From Corynebacterium aquatimens (GTDB taxonomy: Bacteria > Actinomycetota > Actinomycetes > Mycobacteriales > Mycobacteriaceae): DNA of 64,000 nucleotides. The notes under the pieces are model-generated. The model ran no database searches, was not told the DNA's origin, and saw only the letters and a program-made list of their open reading frames with translations. The stretch spans positions 496,001-560,000 of the forward strand of contig NZ_CP046980.1 in assembly GCF_030408395.1 (NCBI RefSeq), in the 5' to 3' direction. A program made the position numbers and the translations under genes. Positions within the stretch are counted from its first letter, which is position 1, and each line of letters begins with the position of its first letter. Positions 31,272 through 42,229 of this stretch are shown in pieces.

Positions 31272-33467
31272 ATGTCGACTACGCCGCCCTCTACGTTGGG
31301 AACCCCCGCTGAGACGCACGGTCGCGCTGTAGCTGAACCCGTCGATAAGCATGAGCAGTTCGACTTCCACGCGCTGAACGCGCTGCTGAACCTCTATGAC
31401 GCGGATGGAAACATCCAGTTTGACAAGGACCGGGAGGCGGCGAACCAGTACTTCCTCCAGCACGTCAACCAGAACACGGTCTACTTCCACGATCTGGAAG
31501 AAAAGATGAAGTACTTGGTGGACAACAAGTACTACGAGCCGCACGTCCTTGACGCGTACGACTGGGAGTTCGTGAAAGAGACCTTCAAGCGTGCCTACAG
31601 CTTCAAATTCCGGTTCAAGACGTTTCTGGGCGCGTACAAGTACTACACCTCCTACACGCTGAAGACGTTTGATGGCTCGCGCTACCTCGAGCGCTTCGAG
31701 GACCGCGTGGCCATGACGTCGCTGTTCCTCGCTGATGGCAATGAGGAAGTCGCTTCGGCGCTTGTCGACGAAATTATGACCGGCCGCTTCCAACCCGCCA
31801 CACCGACCTTCCTTAACGCGGGCAAGGCGCAGCGCGGTGAACTGGTGTCCTGCTTCCTGTTGCGCATTGAGGACAACATGGAGTCCATTGGCCGCGCGAT
31901 TAACTCCTCGCTGCAGCTGTCTAAGCGTGGCGGCGGCGTGGCGCTGCTTTTGTCGAACATCCGCGAGTCCGGCGCCCCGATTAAGCGCATTGAGAACCAG
32001 TCCTCCGGTGTGATCCCGGTGATGAAGCTGTTGGAGGACTCCTTCTCTTACGCGAACCAGCTGGGCGCGCGGCAGGGCGCAGGTGCTGTGTACCTCAACG
32101 CGCACCACCCTGACATTTTGAGCTTCCTTGACACCAAGCGTGAGAACGCGGATGAGAAGATCCGCATTAAGACCCTCTCGCTCGGCGTGGTCATCCCGGA
32201 CATTACGTTTGAGCTGGCCAAGCGCAATGATGACATGTACTTGTTCTCCCCGTATGACGTGGAGCGCGTCTACGGCGTCCCGTTCGCGGATCTGTCGATC
32301 ACCGAAAAGTATGAAGAAATGGTGGAGGACCCGCGCATCCGCAAGACCAAGATCAACGCGCGCCAGTTCTTCCAGACCATCGCGGAGATCCAGTTTGAGT
32401 CCGGCTACCCGTACATCATGTTCGAAGATACGGCGAACCGCGCGAACCCGGTGAAGATCGGCCGCGTCAACATGTCCAACTTGTGCTCTGAGATCCTCCA
32501 GGTCAACACCCCGTCCGTGCTCAACGAGGACCTTACCTACAAGGAGCTGGGCCAGGATATTTCCTGCAACTTGGGTTCGCTGAACATCGCTATGACGATG
32601 GATTCTGATAACTTCTCCCGCACGGTGGAGACGGCGATTCGTGGTTTGACGGCCGTGGCGGATAAGACGTCGATTGACTCGGTTCCGTCGGTACGTGAGG
32701 GCAATGATGCGTCCCACGCGATCGGTCTGGGACAGATGAACCTCCACGGCTACCTGGGCCGCGAGCACATTGACTACGGCTCGGAGGAAGGCTTGGACTT
32801 CACCAACGCGTACTTTGCCGCGGTGATGTATGAGTGCATCAAGGCCTCCCACACGATCGCCGTGGAGAAGGGCGAACGCTTCGACGGCTTCGAACGCTCC
32901 GAGTACGCCACCGGCGAGTTCTTCGACCGCTACAACCCGGAAGATTTCCAGCCGAAGACGGAGAAGGTCAAGGCGCTGTTTGCTAATTCCACCGCGCAGC
33001 CGCCGAGCGCGGAAGAGTGGGCGAAGCTCAAGGAGGACGTCGCCCGCGACGGCATCTACAACCGCTACCTGCAGGCCGTCCCGCCGACTGGCTCGATTTC
33101 CTACATCAACAACTCCACGTCCTCGATCCACCCGATCGCTTCCAAGATTGAGATCCGCAAGGAAGGCAAGATCGGGCGCGTCTACTACCCGGCACCGCAC
33201 TTGGACAATGAGAACGTTGCCTACTTCAAGGACGCCTACGAGATCGGCTACGAGAAGATCATTGACACCTACGCGGTGGCGACGAAGTACGTGGACCAAG
33301 GCCTGTCGCTCACCTTGTTCTTCAAGGACAATGTGACTACGCGCGACATCAACAGGGCTCAAATCTACGCCTGGAAGAAGGGGATCAAGACCCTGTACTA
33401 CATTCGCCTTCGCCAGATGGCGCTCGAGGGCACGGAGGTCGAGGGCTGCGTCTCCTGCATGCTGTAG
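31272..33467 (+). CDS. nrdE: class Ib ribonucleotide reductase alpha subunit
   Basis: A 731-aa catalytic subunit that reduces ribonucleoside diphosphates. The short N terminus lacks an ATP cone, as usual for class Ib. Active-site cysteines are in GELVSCFLL (about 193) and in [10 protein letters not shown] (Asn, Cys and Glu at about 404-408). The C-terminal tail EGCVSCML carries the CxxC pair re-reduced by NrdH. The N-terminal 25 residues are extra compared with most NrdE. CAAGGAGAT precedes the ATG at 31272. Downstream come 115 bp and then nrdF. Confidence 0.94.
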   Translation: MSTTPPSTLGTPAETHGRAVAEPVDKHEQFDFHALNALLNLYDADGNIQFDKDREAANQYFLQHVNQNTVYFHDLEEKMKYLVDNKYYEPHVLDAYDWEFVKETFKRAYSFKFRFKTFLGAYKYYTSYTLKTFDGSRYLERFEDRVAMTSLFLADGNEEVASALVDEIMTGRFQPATPTFLNAGKAQRGELVSCFLLRIEDNMESIGRAINSSLQLSKRGGGVALLLSNIRESGAPIKRIENQSSGVIPVMKLLEDSFSYANQLGARQGAGAVYLNAHHPDILSFLDTKRENADEKIRIKTLSLGVVIPDITFELAKRNDDMYLFSPYDVERVYGVPFADLSITEKYEEMVEDPRIRKTKINARQFFQTIAEIQFESGYPYIMFEDTANRANPVKIGRVNMSNLCSEILQVNTPSVLNEDLTYKELGQDISCNLGSLNIAMTMDSDNFSRTVETAIRGLTAVADKTSIDSVPSVREGNDASHAIGLGQMNLHGYLGREHIDYGSEEGLDFTNAYFAAVMYECIKASHTIAVEKGERFDGFERSEYATGEFFDRYNPEDFQPKTEKVKALFANSTAQPPSAEEWAKLKEDVARDGIYNRYLQAVPPTGSISYINNSTSSIHPIASKIEIRKEGKIGRVYYPAPHLDNENVAYFKDAYEIGYEKIIDTYAVATKYVDQGLSLTLFFKDNVTTRDINRAQIYAWKKGIKTLYYIRLRQMALEGTEVEGCVSCML

Positions 33468-34592
<1,125 letters not shown>

Positions 34593-34908
34593 GAAGGGTC
34601 GGGGACACATTCTTTGGCTCAACCTAAAACGGGGTTAGTCCTAAAGGTCTAACCGAGGATGAGGGGGAGCCAAACTGCTTTCCCAGCTTCGCTCAAGCCG
34701 CGGGTTACCCGCGGTTTACGTGTCTGAGCTGGAAAACTTCACCCGGGGGGAGATTTGCTTCTATGTGGCCAGCCCGTTGCCTGGATTTTCACTGTGGTGG
34801 CCGATAGGATGAGCGTGTATTCGTTGTGCCTTATCCCGCTCAGTTGGGTGTGGCCCGAGGATTCCCCTCGGCGTCAAGGTACGGCCGAGTTTTAACCTGG
34901 AGGATCAT
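34593..34908 (+). promoter_or_regulatory. structured leader upstream of ctaD
   Basis: Gene-free 316 bp rich in inverted repeats: GGTTAG/CTAACC (34633-34654); an outer stem around 34680-34735 (TTTCCCAGCT with AGCTGGAAA) enclosing CCGCGGG-TTA-CCCGCGG (34698-34714); CCGAGG/CCTCGG (34855-34871); and CTCGGC/GCCGAG followed by TTTT (34867-34893). The last two share CTCGG and exclude each other, as in an attenuator, just before GGAGG and the ctaD ATG. The first part could also be the nrdF terminator. I cannot assign a known riboswitch class. Confidence 0.5.
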
Positions 34909-36645
34909 ATGACTGCTGTGGCACCCCGGCTCGACACACACGTCGCGCCGACTCGTCCAGCCCCCACCGGGGATGCCAAAAAGGGCACTCGCCTGTGGGA
35001 TCTTTTGACCACCACGGACCACAAGCAGCTGGGCATTTTCTACATCATCATGTCCTTCGTGTGGTTCTTCGTCGGTGGCCTGATGGCATTGCTTATCCGC
35101 GTGGAGCTTTTCCAGCCGGGTCTGCAGTTCCTGTCCAATGAGCAGTTCAACCAGCTGTTCACCCTGCACGGCACCGTGATGCTTCTGGCATTCGGTACCC
35201 CGATCGTGTGGGGCTTTGCCAACTACGTTCTGCCGCTGCAGATCGGTGCGCCGGATGTGTCCTTCCCGCGCCTGAACGCCTTCGGTTTCTGGATCACCCA
35301 GGCCGGTATCGTCGCGATGCTGGCTGGGTTCTTGACGCCGGGTGGTGCGGCTGACTTCGGTTGGACCATGTACATGCCGCTCGCGGACTCGATCCACACC
35401 CCGGGTGTTGGCGCTGACCTCTGGATCCTCGGTGTTGGTGCAACCGGTATCGGTACCGTTGCTTCGGCGATCAACATGCTCACTACGGTGCTGACCCTGC
35501 GTGCACCGGGCATGACCATGTTCCGCATGTCTGTTTTCACCTGGACCGTCTTCGTCACCTCGATCATCGCGCTGATGATCTTCCCGCTGCTTCTTGCTGC
35601 GGCACTCGGTGTTCTGTACGACCGCAAGCTTGGCGGCCACATCTACGACCCAGCTAACGGTGGCGCGATCCTCTGGCAGCACCTGTTCTGGTTCTTCGGC
35701 CACCCCGAGGTGTACGTCCTTGCACTGCCGTTCTTCGGCGTGATCTCCGAGGTCGTTCCGGTCTTCTCCCGTAAGCCGGTCTTCGGTTACATCGGCCTCG
35801 TTTTCGCGACCTTGGCCATCGGCGGCCTGTCCATGGCTGTGTGGGCTCACCACATGTTCGTCACCGGTGCAATCCTGCTGCCGTTCTTCTCGTTCATGAC
35901 CTTCCTCATTGCTGTTCCGACCGGTGTGAAGTTCTTCAACTGGGTCGGCACGATGTGGAACGGCCACCTGACGTTCGAGACCCCGATGATCTGGGCGATG
36001 GGCTTCCTGTTCACCTTCCTCTTCGGTGGTCTGACCGGCATCATGCTGGCCTCCCCGCCGCTGGACTTCCAGCTGGCTGACTCCTACTTCTTGGTTGCGC
36101 ACTTCCACTACACGCTGTTCGGTACGGTCGTGTTTTCCTCCACTGCTGGTGTGTACTACTGGTTCCCGAAGATGACCGGCCGCATGCTGGACGAGCGCCT
36201 GGGCAAGATCCACTTCTGGCTCGTGTTCATCGGCTTCAACCTGACCTTCTTGGTTCAGCACTGGCTGGGCAACATGGGTATGCCGCGTCGTTACGCTGAC
36301 TACCTCGACACCGATGGCTTCACGCTGCTGAACCAGGTGTCCACGATCGGCTCCTTCGTCCTGGGTATCGGCTTCCTGCCGTTCATCTGGAACGTGTACA
36401 AGTCCTGGCACTACGGCGAGCTCGTCACTGTGGACGACCCGTGGGGTTACGGTAACTCCCTGGAGTGGGCCACCTCCTGCCCGCCTCCTGGACACAACTT
36501 CGTTTCCCTGCCGCGTATCCGCTCCGAGCGCCCGGCGTTTGAGCTGCACTACCCGCACATGGTCGAGGCCATGCGTCGCGAGGCTCACACGGGCCACGAC
36601 GACAAGGCGCACGGTAACCAGACCACAGAGTCGGCTTTGAACTAA
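34909..36645 (+). CDS. ctaD: cytochrome c oxidase (aa3) subunit I
   Basis: A 578-aa heme-copper oxidase subunit with twelve membrane helices. Heme a and a3 and CuB ligands are seen in [25 protein letters not shown] (His-Pro-Glu-Val-Tyr, the crosslinked His-Tyr), AHHMFVTG and [10 protein letters not shown]. The K-channel and D-channel segments are normal. It reduces oxygen at the end of the bc1-aa3 branch and pumps protons. Codon use is strongly biased (CTG, ACC, GGT), as in highly expressed genes. CTGGAGGAT precedes the ATG. Its assembly factor ctiP is 22 kb downstream. Confidence 0.96.
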   Translation: MTAVAPRLDTHVAPTRPAPTGDAKKGTRLWDLLTTTDHKQLGIFYIIMSFVWFFVGGLMALLIRVELFQPGLQFLSNEQFNQLFTLHGTVMLLAFGTPIVWGFANYVLPLQIGAPDVSFPRLNAFGFWITQAGIVAMLAGFLTPGGAADFGWTMYMPLADSIHTPGVGADLWILGVGATGIGTVASAINMLTTVLTLRAPGMTMFRMSVFTWTVFVTSIIALMIFPLLLAAALGVLYDRKLGGHIYDPANGGAILWQHLFWFFGHPEVYVLALPFFGVISEVVPVFSRKPVFGYIGLVFATLAIGGLSMAVWAHHMFVTGAILLPFFSFMTFLIAVPTGVKFFNWVGTMWNGHLTFETPMIWAMGFLFTFLFGGLTGIMLASPPLDFQLADSYFLVAHFHYTLFGTVVFSSTAGVYYWFPKMTGRMLDERLGKIHFWLVFIGFNLTFLVQHWLGNMGMPRRYADYLDTDGFTLLNQVSTIGSFVLGIGFLPFIWNVYKSWHYGELVTVDDPWGYGNSLEWATSCPPPGHNFVSLPRIRSERPAFELHYPHMVEAMRREAHTGHDDKAHGNQTTESALN

Positions 36646-36658
36646 CAAGCGCTTAACT

Positions 36659-36695
36659 TAAGCCCCGCCCCCGCAATGTTCGGGAGCGGGGCTTT
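36659..36695 (+). terminator. terminator of ctaD
   Basis: AAGCCCCGCCCCCG and CGGGAGCGGGGCTTT form a strong stem 13 nt after the ctaD stop, ending in a T-run. Confidence 0.85.
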
Positions 36696-36745
36696 AATCG
36701 TCTCTGGATTCGCCAACGCGTAGGCGAGCAAGTACAACTAAGTAC

Positions 36746-37999
36746 ATGAGTTATGCGGTCGCCCTCCAACCGGGTCTTGAACATGCTGTTATTACTCTGA
36801 CTGGCCCGGACCATCCGGGGGTGAGCGCTTCATTCTTCGCTATCTTGTCGCAGCACAACGTGCAGCTGCTTGATGTGGAGCAAGCCCACTTCCGCGGCCG
36901 GCTTGCCCTTGCGGCCTTCGCGGGTATCGCTGCTGAAAGCGTGGAAGCTTTGCGGCGGGACTTGGAGGCCTCAGCGGAGGAATCGCAGCACAACGTCTCG
37001 ATTGAAATGGGCAGTGACCTGCCGGTAGCGCCGCAGCGTCAGCGCTCCACCCACGCGGTGGTTGTGCTGGGTGACCCGGTCACGGCTGAGGCCGTGTCGG
37101 AGATCGGTCGTACCCTGGCTAGCTTCGGCGCGAACATTGACCGCATTCGCGGCATTTCGGATTACCCGGTCACGGGACTGGAATTCTCGGTGACAATTCC
37201 CGGGGTTGGGGATGAGGTGAGCCACACGGTCCGCTCGGCCCTCGCGGCCTTGTCCGCCCGCATCGGCGTGGATATCGCTATTGAGCGGGCTGGCCTGGCG
37301 CGCCGTTCGAAGCGGCTGGTGTGCTTCGACTGCGACTCGACGCTAATTACCGGTGAGGTCATCGAAATGCTGGCGGCGCATGCTGGCAAGGAGGCGGAGG
37401 TCGCCGCCGTGACGGAGCGCGCGATGGCGGGTGAACTGGACTTCGAGGAATCGCTTCGTGAGCGCGTCGCAACGCTGGAAGGTTTGGACGAGTCGGTTCT
37501 TGATGCAGTGGCGGCAGACATCGTGCTCACGCCAGGTGCGCGCACGACGATCCGCACGCTTAAGCAGCTCGGCTACAGCACCGCGGTGGTCTCCGGCGGG
37601 TTCATCCAGATCCTAGAGCCGATGGCACAGGACCTCGAGCTGGACTACGTGCGCGCGAATACGTTGGAGATCGTTGACGGTAAGTTGACGGGCCGCGTGA
37701 TTGGGAAGGTCGTCGATAGGCAAGCGAAGGCGGAGTTCCTCGCGGAGTTCGCCGAAGATTCTGGTCTCAAGCTGTCTCAGACCGTGGCTGTGGGCGACGG
37801 AGCCAATGACATCGACATGCTTACTGCAGCGGGCTTGGGCATTGCTTTCAATGCCAAGCCGGCGCTTAAGGAAGTTGCGGACACCTCGGTCAACCACCCG
37901 TTCCTCGATTCCGTGCTCTACATCATGGGCGTGCCGCGCCATGAGATCGATGCCCTTAATGAAGAAGAGGGCGTGAGCGGCAAGGTCGCGTTGAGCTAA
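36746..37999 (+). CDS. serB: phosphoserine phosphatase
   Basis: A 417-aa HAD phosphatase, the last step of serine synthesis. N-terminal ACT-like regions (VITLTGPDHPGVSASFF from about residue 16, and a second near 106-180) are followed by the HAD core: FDCDSTLITGEVIE (motif I, about 194), SGGFIQILEP (motif II), and GDGANDIDMLTAAGLGIAFNAK (motifs III and IV). The long ACT-containing form is usual in actinobacteria, where the ACT regions sense amino acids. Its stop overlaps the stop of the convergent helicase by 2 bp. Confidence 0.94.
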   Translation: MSYAVALQPGLEHAVITLTGPDHPGVSASFFAILSQHNVQLLDVEQAHFRGRLALAAFAGIAAESVEALRRDLEASAEESQHNVSIEMGSDLPVAPQRQRSTHAVVVLGDPVTAEAVSEIGRTLASFGANIDRIRGISDYPVTGLEFSVTIPGVGDEVSHTVRSALAALSARIGVDIAIERAGLARRSKRLVCFDCDSTLITGEVIEMLAAHAGKEAEVAAVTERAMAGELDFEESLRERVATLEGLDESVLDAVAADIVLTPGARTTIRTLKQLGYSTAVVSGGFIQILEPMAQDLELDYVRANTLEIVDGKLTGRVIGKVVDRQAKAEFLAEFAEDSGLKLSQTVAVGDGANDIDMLTAAGLGIAFNAKPALKEVADTSVNHPFLDSVLYIMGVPRHEIDALNEEEGVSGKVALS

Positions 38000-39975
38000 G
38001 CCTGCGCCAGACGAGACAGGGCTCCGCGAACCACGGCTGGGTCGGTGGTGGTCCAGAAGTCCGGTAGGGACGCGCGGAGGAAGCCGCCGTAGCGCTTCGT
38101 AGCTAAGCGGCTGTCAAGGACCGCCACGACGCCTTTGTCGGTTGTCGAGCGCAGCAATCGGCCGGTGCCCTGGGCTAGTAGCAAGGCTGCGTGGGTGGCG
38201 GAGACCTCCATGAATCCGGAGCGTCCGGCTGCGTCAGCGGCGTTACTCCGGGCCTTGAGCAGGGGGTCGTCGGGGCGGGGGAATGGAATTCTGTCGATGA
38301 GGACCTGGCTTAGCGACGGCCCGGGCACGTCGACGCCCTGCCACAGCGTGAGGGTGCCGAAGAGGCACGTGTCCTCTTCGGCAGCAAAGCGGTTGATCAG
38401 TGCGCCGATGGTGTCCTCGCCTTGCACCAAGATCTCGTAGGGGAGCCGGTCGCGGAGCGCCTCGGCAGCTTCGACCGCGGCGCGCTTGGACGAAAACAGT
38501 CCCAGGGTGCGCCCGCCGGCGGCGCTGATCAGCTCCGCCATTTCGTTCACGGTCTGTGCGTGGAGTCCGTCGCGCCCCGGTGGGGGCAAATGGCGGGCGA
38601 TATATAAGATGCCGCTGCGGTGCGGGTCGAAGGGGGTACCGGCGTCCATGCTGTCCCACGTGCCTCTCGGCAGCCCCCACGATGCAGCCATCGCTGTGAA
38701 GTTCCCGCCCAGTGCCAGCGTTGCGGACGTGAGCACGACTGTCTGTTCGCCGAACAGGCGCTCGCGCATGAGTGGGGCAACAGACAAGGGAGCCACAGAC
38801 ACGGAGTCACCGTAGCGCTCCGAGCGGGTGAGCCACACGACGTCGATGTGCTTCGTCGGATCGGGCTCGTCGAAAACATCAAGCACCCGGACCACGGAAT
38901 CGTGCAGTTCACCGAGATGGTTTTTTAGGTTTTCCCGTTCAGCGAAGGTCTCGGGGTCATTCGTTGATTCGCCTTCCGGGGCGCGTGCAATAGCTTCCCG
39001 GGTTTTCCAGATCCCGTCTCGCAGAGCTGCGAAGGCGCCCCTGGCGGGCTCCGAGATGGTTTCCCACCTGCCGGGGGTTTCGATGTCCAGGACGGCTGAA
39101 AAGTCGTCGATAAGCTGCTCAAGCTTCTCTTGCTCTGTCGTCGCTTTGAGCTTGCCCGCGCGGCGAGCGGCAAGCGTCAACGTCCGGGCGGTGAGCTCAT
39201 TTGTGGCCACGGAGGTGACGCGGCCATCAAGCTCGTGCGCCTCGTCAATGATCACAGCCTCATGGGAGGGCAGGACCGGAGAATCACTAAGAGCGTCGAT
39301 CGCAAGCAGCGCGTGGTTGGTCACCACGATGTCTACGTCGTGCGTGTGACGGCGCGCTGCTTCAGCAAAGCATTCCTCCCCGTGGGGGCACCGCGTAGCC
39401 CCCAGGCATTCCCGCGCTGTGACGGAGACCTGCCGCCACGCCGCATCGGGCACGCCGGGGTCAAGCTCATCGCGGTCGCCCGTGTCTGTGTCCTGCGCCC
39501 ATTCGTGGACGCGCGCAACATGGCGACCCAGCCACGAGATGTCCTCGTCGTCCATGAGCGCTTCGGGCGCGTCGTGCTCGACGGTTAGTTTGTTCAAGCA
39601 GACGTAGTTGGACCGGCCTTTTTGAATCGCGAAGGTAGGGCGCTTCGGCAAAAGTGGAGCGAGAGCGTCCACGAGGCGGGGCAGGTCACGCTCCACGAGC
39701 TGACGCTGCAAGGCCAGCGTTGCGGTGGAAATGATGACGGCGGTGTTCGTGGCCTGGGCGTGGCGGATCGCGGGGACAAGGTAGGCGAGCGACTTTCCCG
39801 TTCCCGTGCCCGCCTGCACCGCAAGGTGGCGCTGTGATTCCAGTGCGTTCGCCACGGCGTCGGCCATGGCAACCTGGCCCGGCCGGCGGGTTCCGCCGAG
39901 CTGTAAAACGGCGGCATCAAGGAGCTCCCCGGTTAAGGGGGTGTGCTGCTCCTGATCGGAGCCGGTGTCAGTCAC
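37996..39975 (-). CDS. dinG: DinG-type ATP-dependent DNA helicase
   Basis: A 659-aa XPD/DinG superfamily 2 helicase. Walker A is QAGTGTGKSLAYL (about 57). A four-cysteine iron-sulfur cluster region is visible: C in SNYVCLNKL, C in RECLGATRCPHGEECF. Walker B DEAH is in IIDEAHELDGRV. C-terminal motifs include FSSKRAAVEAAE and the arginine finger region AQGTGRLLRSTTDKG. These enzymes unwind forked DNA, D-loops and RNA-DNA hybrids during repair. GTG or ATG start at 39975. Convergent with serB and followed upstream by pncB on the same strand. Confidence 0.9.
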   Translation of the reverse strand: MTDTGSDQEQHTPLTGELLDAAVLQLGGTRRPGQVAMADAVANALESQRHLAVQAGTGTGKSLAYLVPAIRHAQATNTAVIISTATLALQRQLVERDLPRLVDALAPLLPKRPTFAIQKGRSNYVCLNKLTVEHDAPEALMDDEDISWLGRHVARVHEWAQDTDTGDRDELDPGVPDAAWRQVSVTARECLGATRCPHGEECFAEAARRHTHDVDIVVTNHALLAIDALSDSPVLPSHEAVIIDEAHELDGRVTSVATNELTARTLTLAARRAGKLKATTEQEKLEQLIDDFSAVLDIETPGRWETISEPARGAFAALRDGIWKTREAIARAPEGESTNDPETFAERENLKNHLGELHDSVVRVLDVFDEPDPTKHIDVVWLTRSERYGDSVSVAPLSVAPLMRERLFGEQTVVLTSATLALGGNFTAMAASWGLPRGTWDSMDAGTPFDPHRSGILYIARHLPPPGRDGLHAQTVNEMAELISAAGGRTLGLFSSKRAAVEAAEALRDRLPYEILVQGEDTIGALINRFAAEEDTCLFGTLTLWQGVDVPGPSLSQVLIDRIPFPRPDDPLLKARSNAADAAGRSGFMEVSATHAALLLAQGTGRLLRSTTDKGVVAVLDSRLATKRYGGFLRASLPDFWTTTDPAVVRGALSRLAQA

Positions 39976-40008
39976 AGTCGCTCACCGTTTTGCTTAGTCG
40001 TTTGTTTT

Positions 40009-41355
40009 TTAGGCAGTCGGAAAACCCTCGAAGCGGGTGTGGATTGCCGGCTCGTCCTTGGACAACGCCAGTCCCTCCCACGGCAGGGTTCGAATCTGTG
40101 CAGCGTGGTAGTCGCGGCTTTCGTGAATGTCAGCGAGATCGCTGACGATCTGGCCATCACGCATCAACGGGACGGTGAGCCCACGGGTGGTCAGTGAGGT
40201 CGTGTTTTCCGGTTCTTTGCCGAACGGGAACACCACTTCCTCGACGGCCACGCCGGACCCACGGTAGGTGCGCATCGCGGCCTTGGCGCCGCCCTTCGTC
40301 AGCTTGCCGGAGGAACGCTTCGCCACGGGGGTGCCGTCGACCTCAACGAGCTTGTAAACCAAGCCCGCCGTGGGCGCGCCGGAGCCGGTGACCACAGACG
40401 TGCCCACGCCGAAGCCATCGACCGGGTCGCCGCGCAAACCGGCGATAGCGAACTCGTCAAGGTCGGAGGACACGATGATCTTCGTGTTGTACGCTCCCAG
40501 CTCGTCAAGCTGCGCACGCACGCGCCGCGACATGACACCCAGGTCTCCCGAATCAAGGCGCACGCCACCGAGCTCAGTGCCCGCGACCTCGATCGCGTTG
40601 GCCACGCCCTGGGTGATGTCGTAGGTGTCCACGAGCAGCGTCGTCGATACGCCCAAGCTCTCAACCTGGGACCTGAACGCGGCCTTTTCATTGGGGGTGC
40701 CGTCCGGATCGGTGTGCAACAGCGTCCACGCGTGCGCGGCGGTGCCGGCGGCCGGGATGCCATAACGCAAGCTTGCTTCCATGTTGGAGGTGGAGTTGAA
40801 CCCCGCGATGTAGGCGGCGCGGGCGGATGTCACGGCAGCTTGCTCGTTCGTGCGGCGTGAGCCCATCTCCATGATCGGGCGGCCATCAGCGGCCGTGACC
40901 ATACGTGATGCGGCAGACGCCACGGCGGAGTCCGAGTTAAGGATGGACAAAATCACGGTCTCCAGCACCACGCACTCTGCGAATGTTCCGCGCACGGTGA
41001 GGATCGGGGAGTGCGGGAAGTACAGCTCGCCCTCCCGGTAGCCGTCGACCTGGCCAGTGAATTTGTAGTCCCTGAGGTAGTTCGCTGTCTGCTCGCTCAA
41101 AAAATCGGCTTTGGCAATCTGCTCCTCTGTAAAGCGGAACTTCTTAATCGCCTCAATCATGCGGCCGGTGCCAGCGACGACGCCGTAACGGCGTTCGTTG
41201 GGTAAGCGGCGGCCAAACACCTCAAAGGCGCAGGAGCGTGAGTGCGTGCCGTCCTTAATGGAGGCATCGAGCATCGTGAGCTCGTACATGTCGGTCAAAA
41301 AGGCGGTGGAAGGCTGCGCGTGGTAGGAGGCAAGATCGTCCTGCTGGCTGTTCAT
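40009..41355 (-). CDS. pncB: nicotinate phosphoribosyltransferase
   Basis: A 448-aa enzyme making nicotinate mononucleotide from nicotinate and PRPP for NAD salvage. Seen: TDMYELTML near the N terminus, [21 protein letters not shown], the phosphorylated-His region equivalent in [28 protein letters not shown] and [11 protein letters not shown]. The ATG at 41355 ([10 protein letters not shown]) is used; an ATG at 41367 is also possible, and the frame extends beyond with no similarity. It is divergent from clpS (25 bp apart). With pncA and nadE also in this window the nicotinamide-to-NAD route is well covered. Confidence 0.9.
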   Translation of the reverse strand: MNSQQDDLASYHAQPSTAFLTDMYELTMLDASIKDGTHSRSCAFEVFGRRLPNERRYGVVAGTGRMIEAIKKFRFTEEQIAKADFLSEQTANYLRDYKFTGQVDGYREGELYFPHSPILTVRGTFAECVVLETVILSILNSDSAVASAASRMVTAADGRPIMEMGSRRTNEQAAVTSARAAYIAGFNSTSNMEASLRYGIPAAGTAAHAWTLLHTDPDGTPNEKAAFRSQVESLGVSTTLLVDTYDITQGVANAIEVAGTELGGVRLDSGDLGVMSRRVRAQLDELGAYNTKIIVSSDLDEFAIAGLRGDPVDGFGVGTSVVTGSGAPTAGLVYKLVEVDGTPVAKRSSGKLTKGGAKAAMRTYRGSGVAVEEVVFPFGKEPENTTSLTTRGLTVPLMRDGQIVSDLADIHESRDYHAAQIRTLPWEGLALSKDEPAIHTRFEGFPTA

Positions 41356-41380
41356 AAGATTTAACATTAGTCTGGTCCCC

Positions 41381-41680
41381 ATGAGTTCCCCCATGGCCAC
41401 TCCCGAGCTGGATGAGCAGATAGACGTCAACGTCGACGTCGCAGAGAATCTGCCATGGATGTGCATCGTGTGGGATGACCCGGTGAATCTGCAAAGCTAC
41501 GTGACCTACGTGTTCCAGACAGTCCTTGGTTACAGCCGCAAGCGTGCGCAGCAGCTCATGATGCAGGTGCATACAGAGGGCAAGGCAGTTGTCTCATCGG
41601 GTGAAAAAGACAAGGTCGAGGGCGACGTGAAAAAGCTGCACACCGCCGGCCTGTGGGCAACGATGCAGCAGGCAGGCTAA
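41381..41680 (+). CDS. clpS: ATP-dependent Clp protease adaptor ClpS
   Basis: A 99-aa adaptor that brings N-degron substrates to ClpC/ClpA. The core begins [21 protein letters not shown] (Asp-Asp-x-x-Asn of the binding pocket), followed by [15 protein letters not shown] with the conserved His. Start ATG at 41381, with in-frame ATG at 41393 as an alternative. It heads a tight run clpS, DUF2017 protein, P1 peptidase, as in other corynebacteria and mycobacteria. Confidence 0.93.
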   Translation: MSSPMATPELDEQIDVNVDVAENLPWMCIVWDDPVNLQSYVTYVFQTVLGYSRKRAQQLMMQVHTEGKAVVSSGEKDKVEGDVKKLHTAGLWATMQQAG

Positions 41681-41689
41681 GGGGGCACT

Positions 41690-42229
41690 ATGCAGCCGTG
41701 GCGCAAGAAGAAGGGGCTCATGCGCGCCCCCAAGTTCACCACCACGCTTGATCCGTTGGAGCGGGAGGTCATTGGAAACCTCACGGCCACGGTGTCTGAG
41801 GCCCTGATTGGGCGGGCGCAAAGCGCTCCGAAGGATGAATTCGCCGAGATGATGGGGCTTACCCCCGGGCACACGGAGGCGCCGGAGGATCCGTCGTTAA
41901 GCAGGCTTTTGCCTGACTTTGAACGCAGTGAGGACGAGGAATTCGAGGGCGATAACTCGCTGCTGCGTGCGCTGCATGAAAACGACATTATTAAGGCCAA
42001 GCTGAGCAACCTGCAGGTCATCAACGAGGTTTTAGGGCCCACCGGCGGCGTCGCCATAACGCTGGAGGAAATTGAGGCCCACCAGTTCGTCGCCGCGCTC
42101 AATGACATTCGCCTTTACGTTGCGTCGCAGGAAGGCGGGGGAGAGGCCGCGGAAGACGACCGCAAAAACCTCGTGGAGTGGCTGGCGTACTGCCAGGACT
42201 CGCTGCTCGAAGCAATCATGGGGGAATGA
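41690..42229 (+). CDS. DUF2017 family protein
   Basis: A 179-aa mostly helical acidic protein starting MQPWRKKKGLMRAPKF. The central GDNSLLRALHENDI and the C-terminal GGVAITLEEIEAHQFVAALND..., LVEWLAYCQDSLLEAIMG are the DUF2017 features. The family is confined to actinobacteria and regularly sits next to clpS, which suggests a link with protein turnover, but no activity is established. It starts 9 bp after clpS and its TGA overlaps the ATG of the next gene. Confidence 0.85.
   Translation: MQPWRKKKGLMRAPKFTTTLDPLEREVIGNLTATVSEALIGRAQSAPKDEFAEMMGLTPGHTEAPEDPSLSRLLPDFERSEDEEFEGDNSLLRALHENDIIKAKLSNLQVINEVLGPTGGVAITLEEIEAHQFVAALNDIRLYVASQEGGGEAAEDDRKNLVEWLAYCQDSLLEAIMGE

Noticed and set aside
31218..33362. 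714-aa antisense frame opposite nrdE
   Set aside because: Long antisense frames arise from the codon bias of highly expressed G+C-rich genes; the nrdE frame has all active-site motifs, the antisense one has none.
34840..36648. 602-aa antisense frame opposite ctaD
   Set aside because: Same cause; sequence is His/Arg/Gln/Glu-rich without domains, while ctaD is complete.
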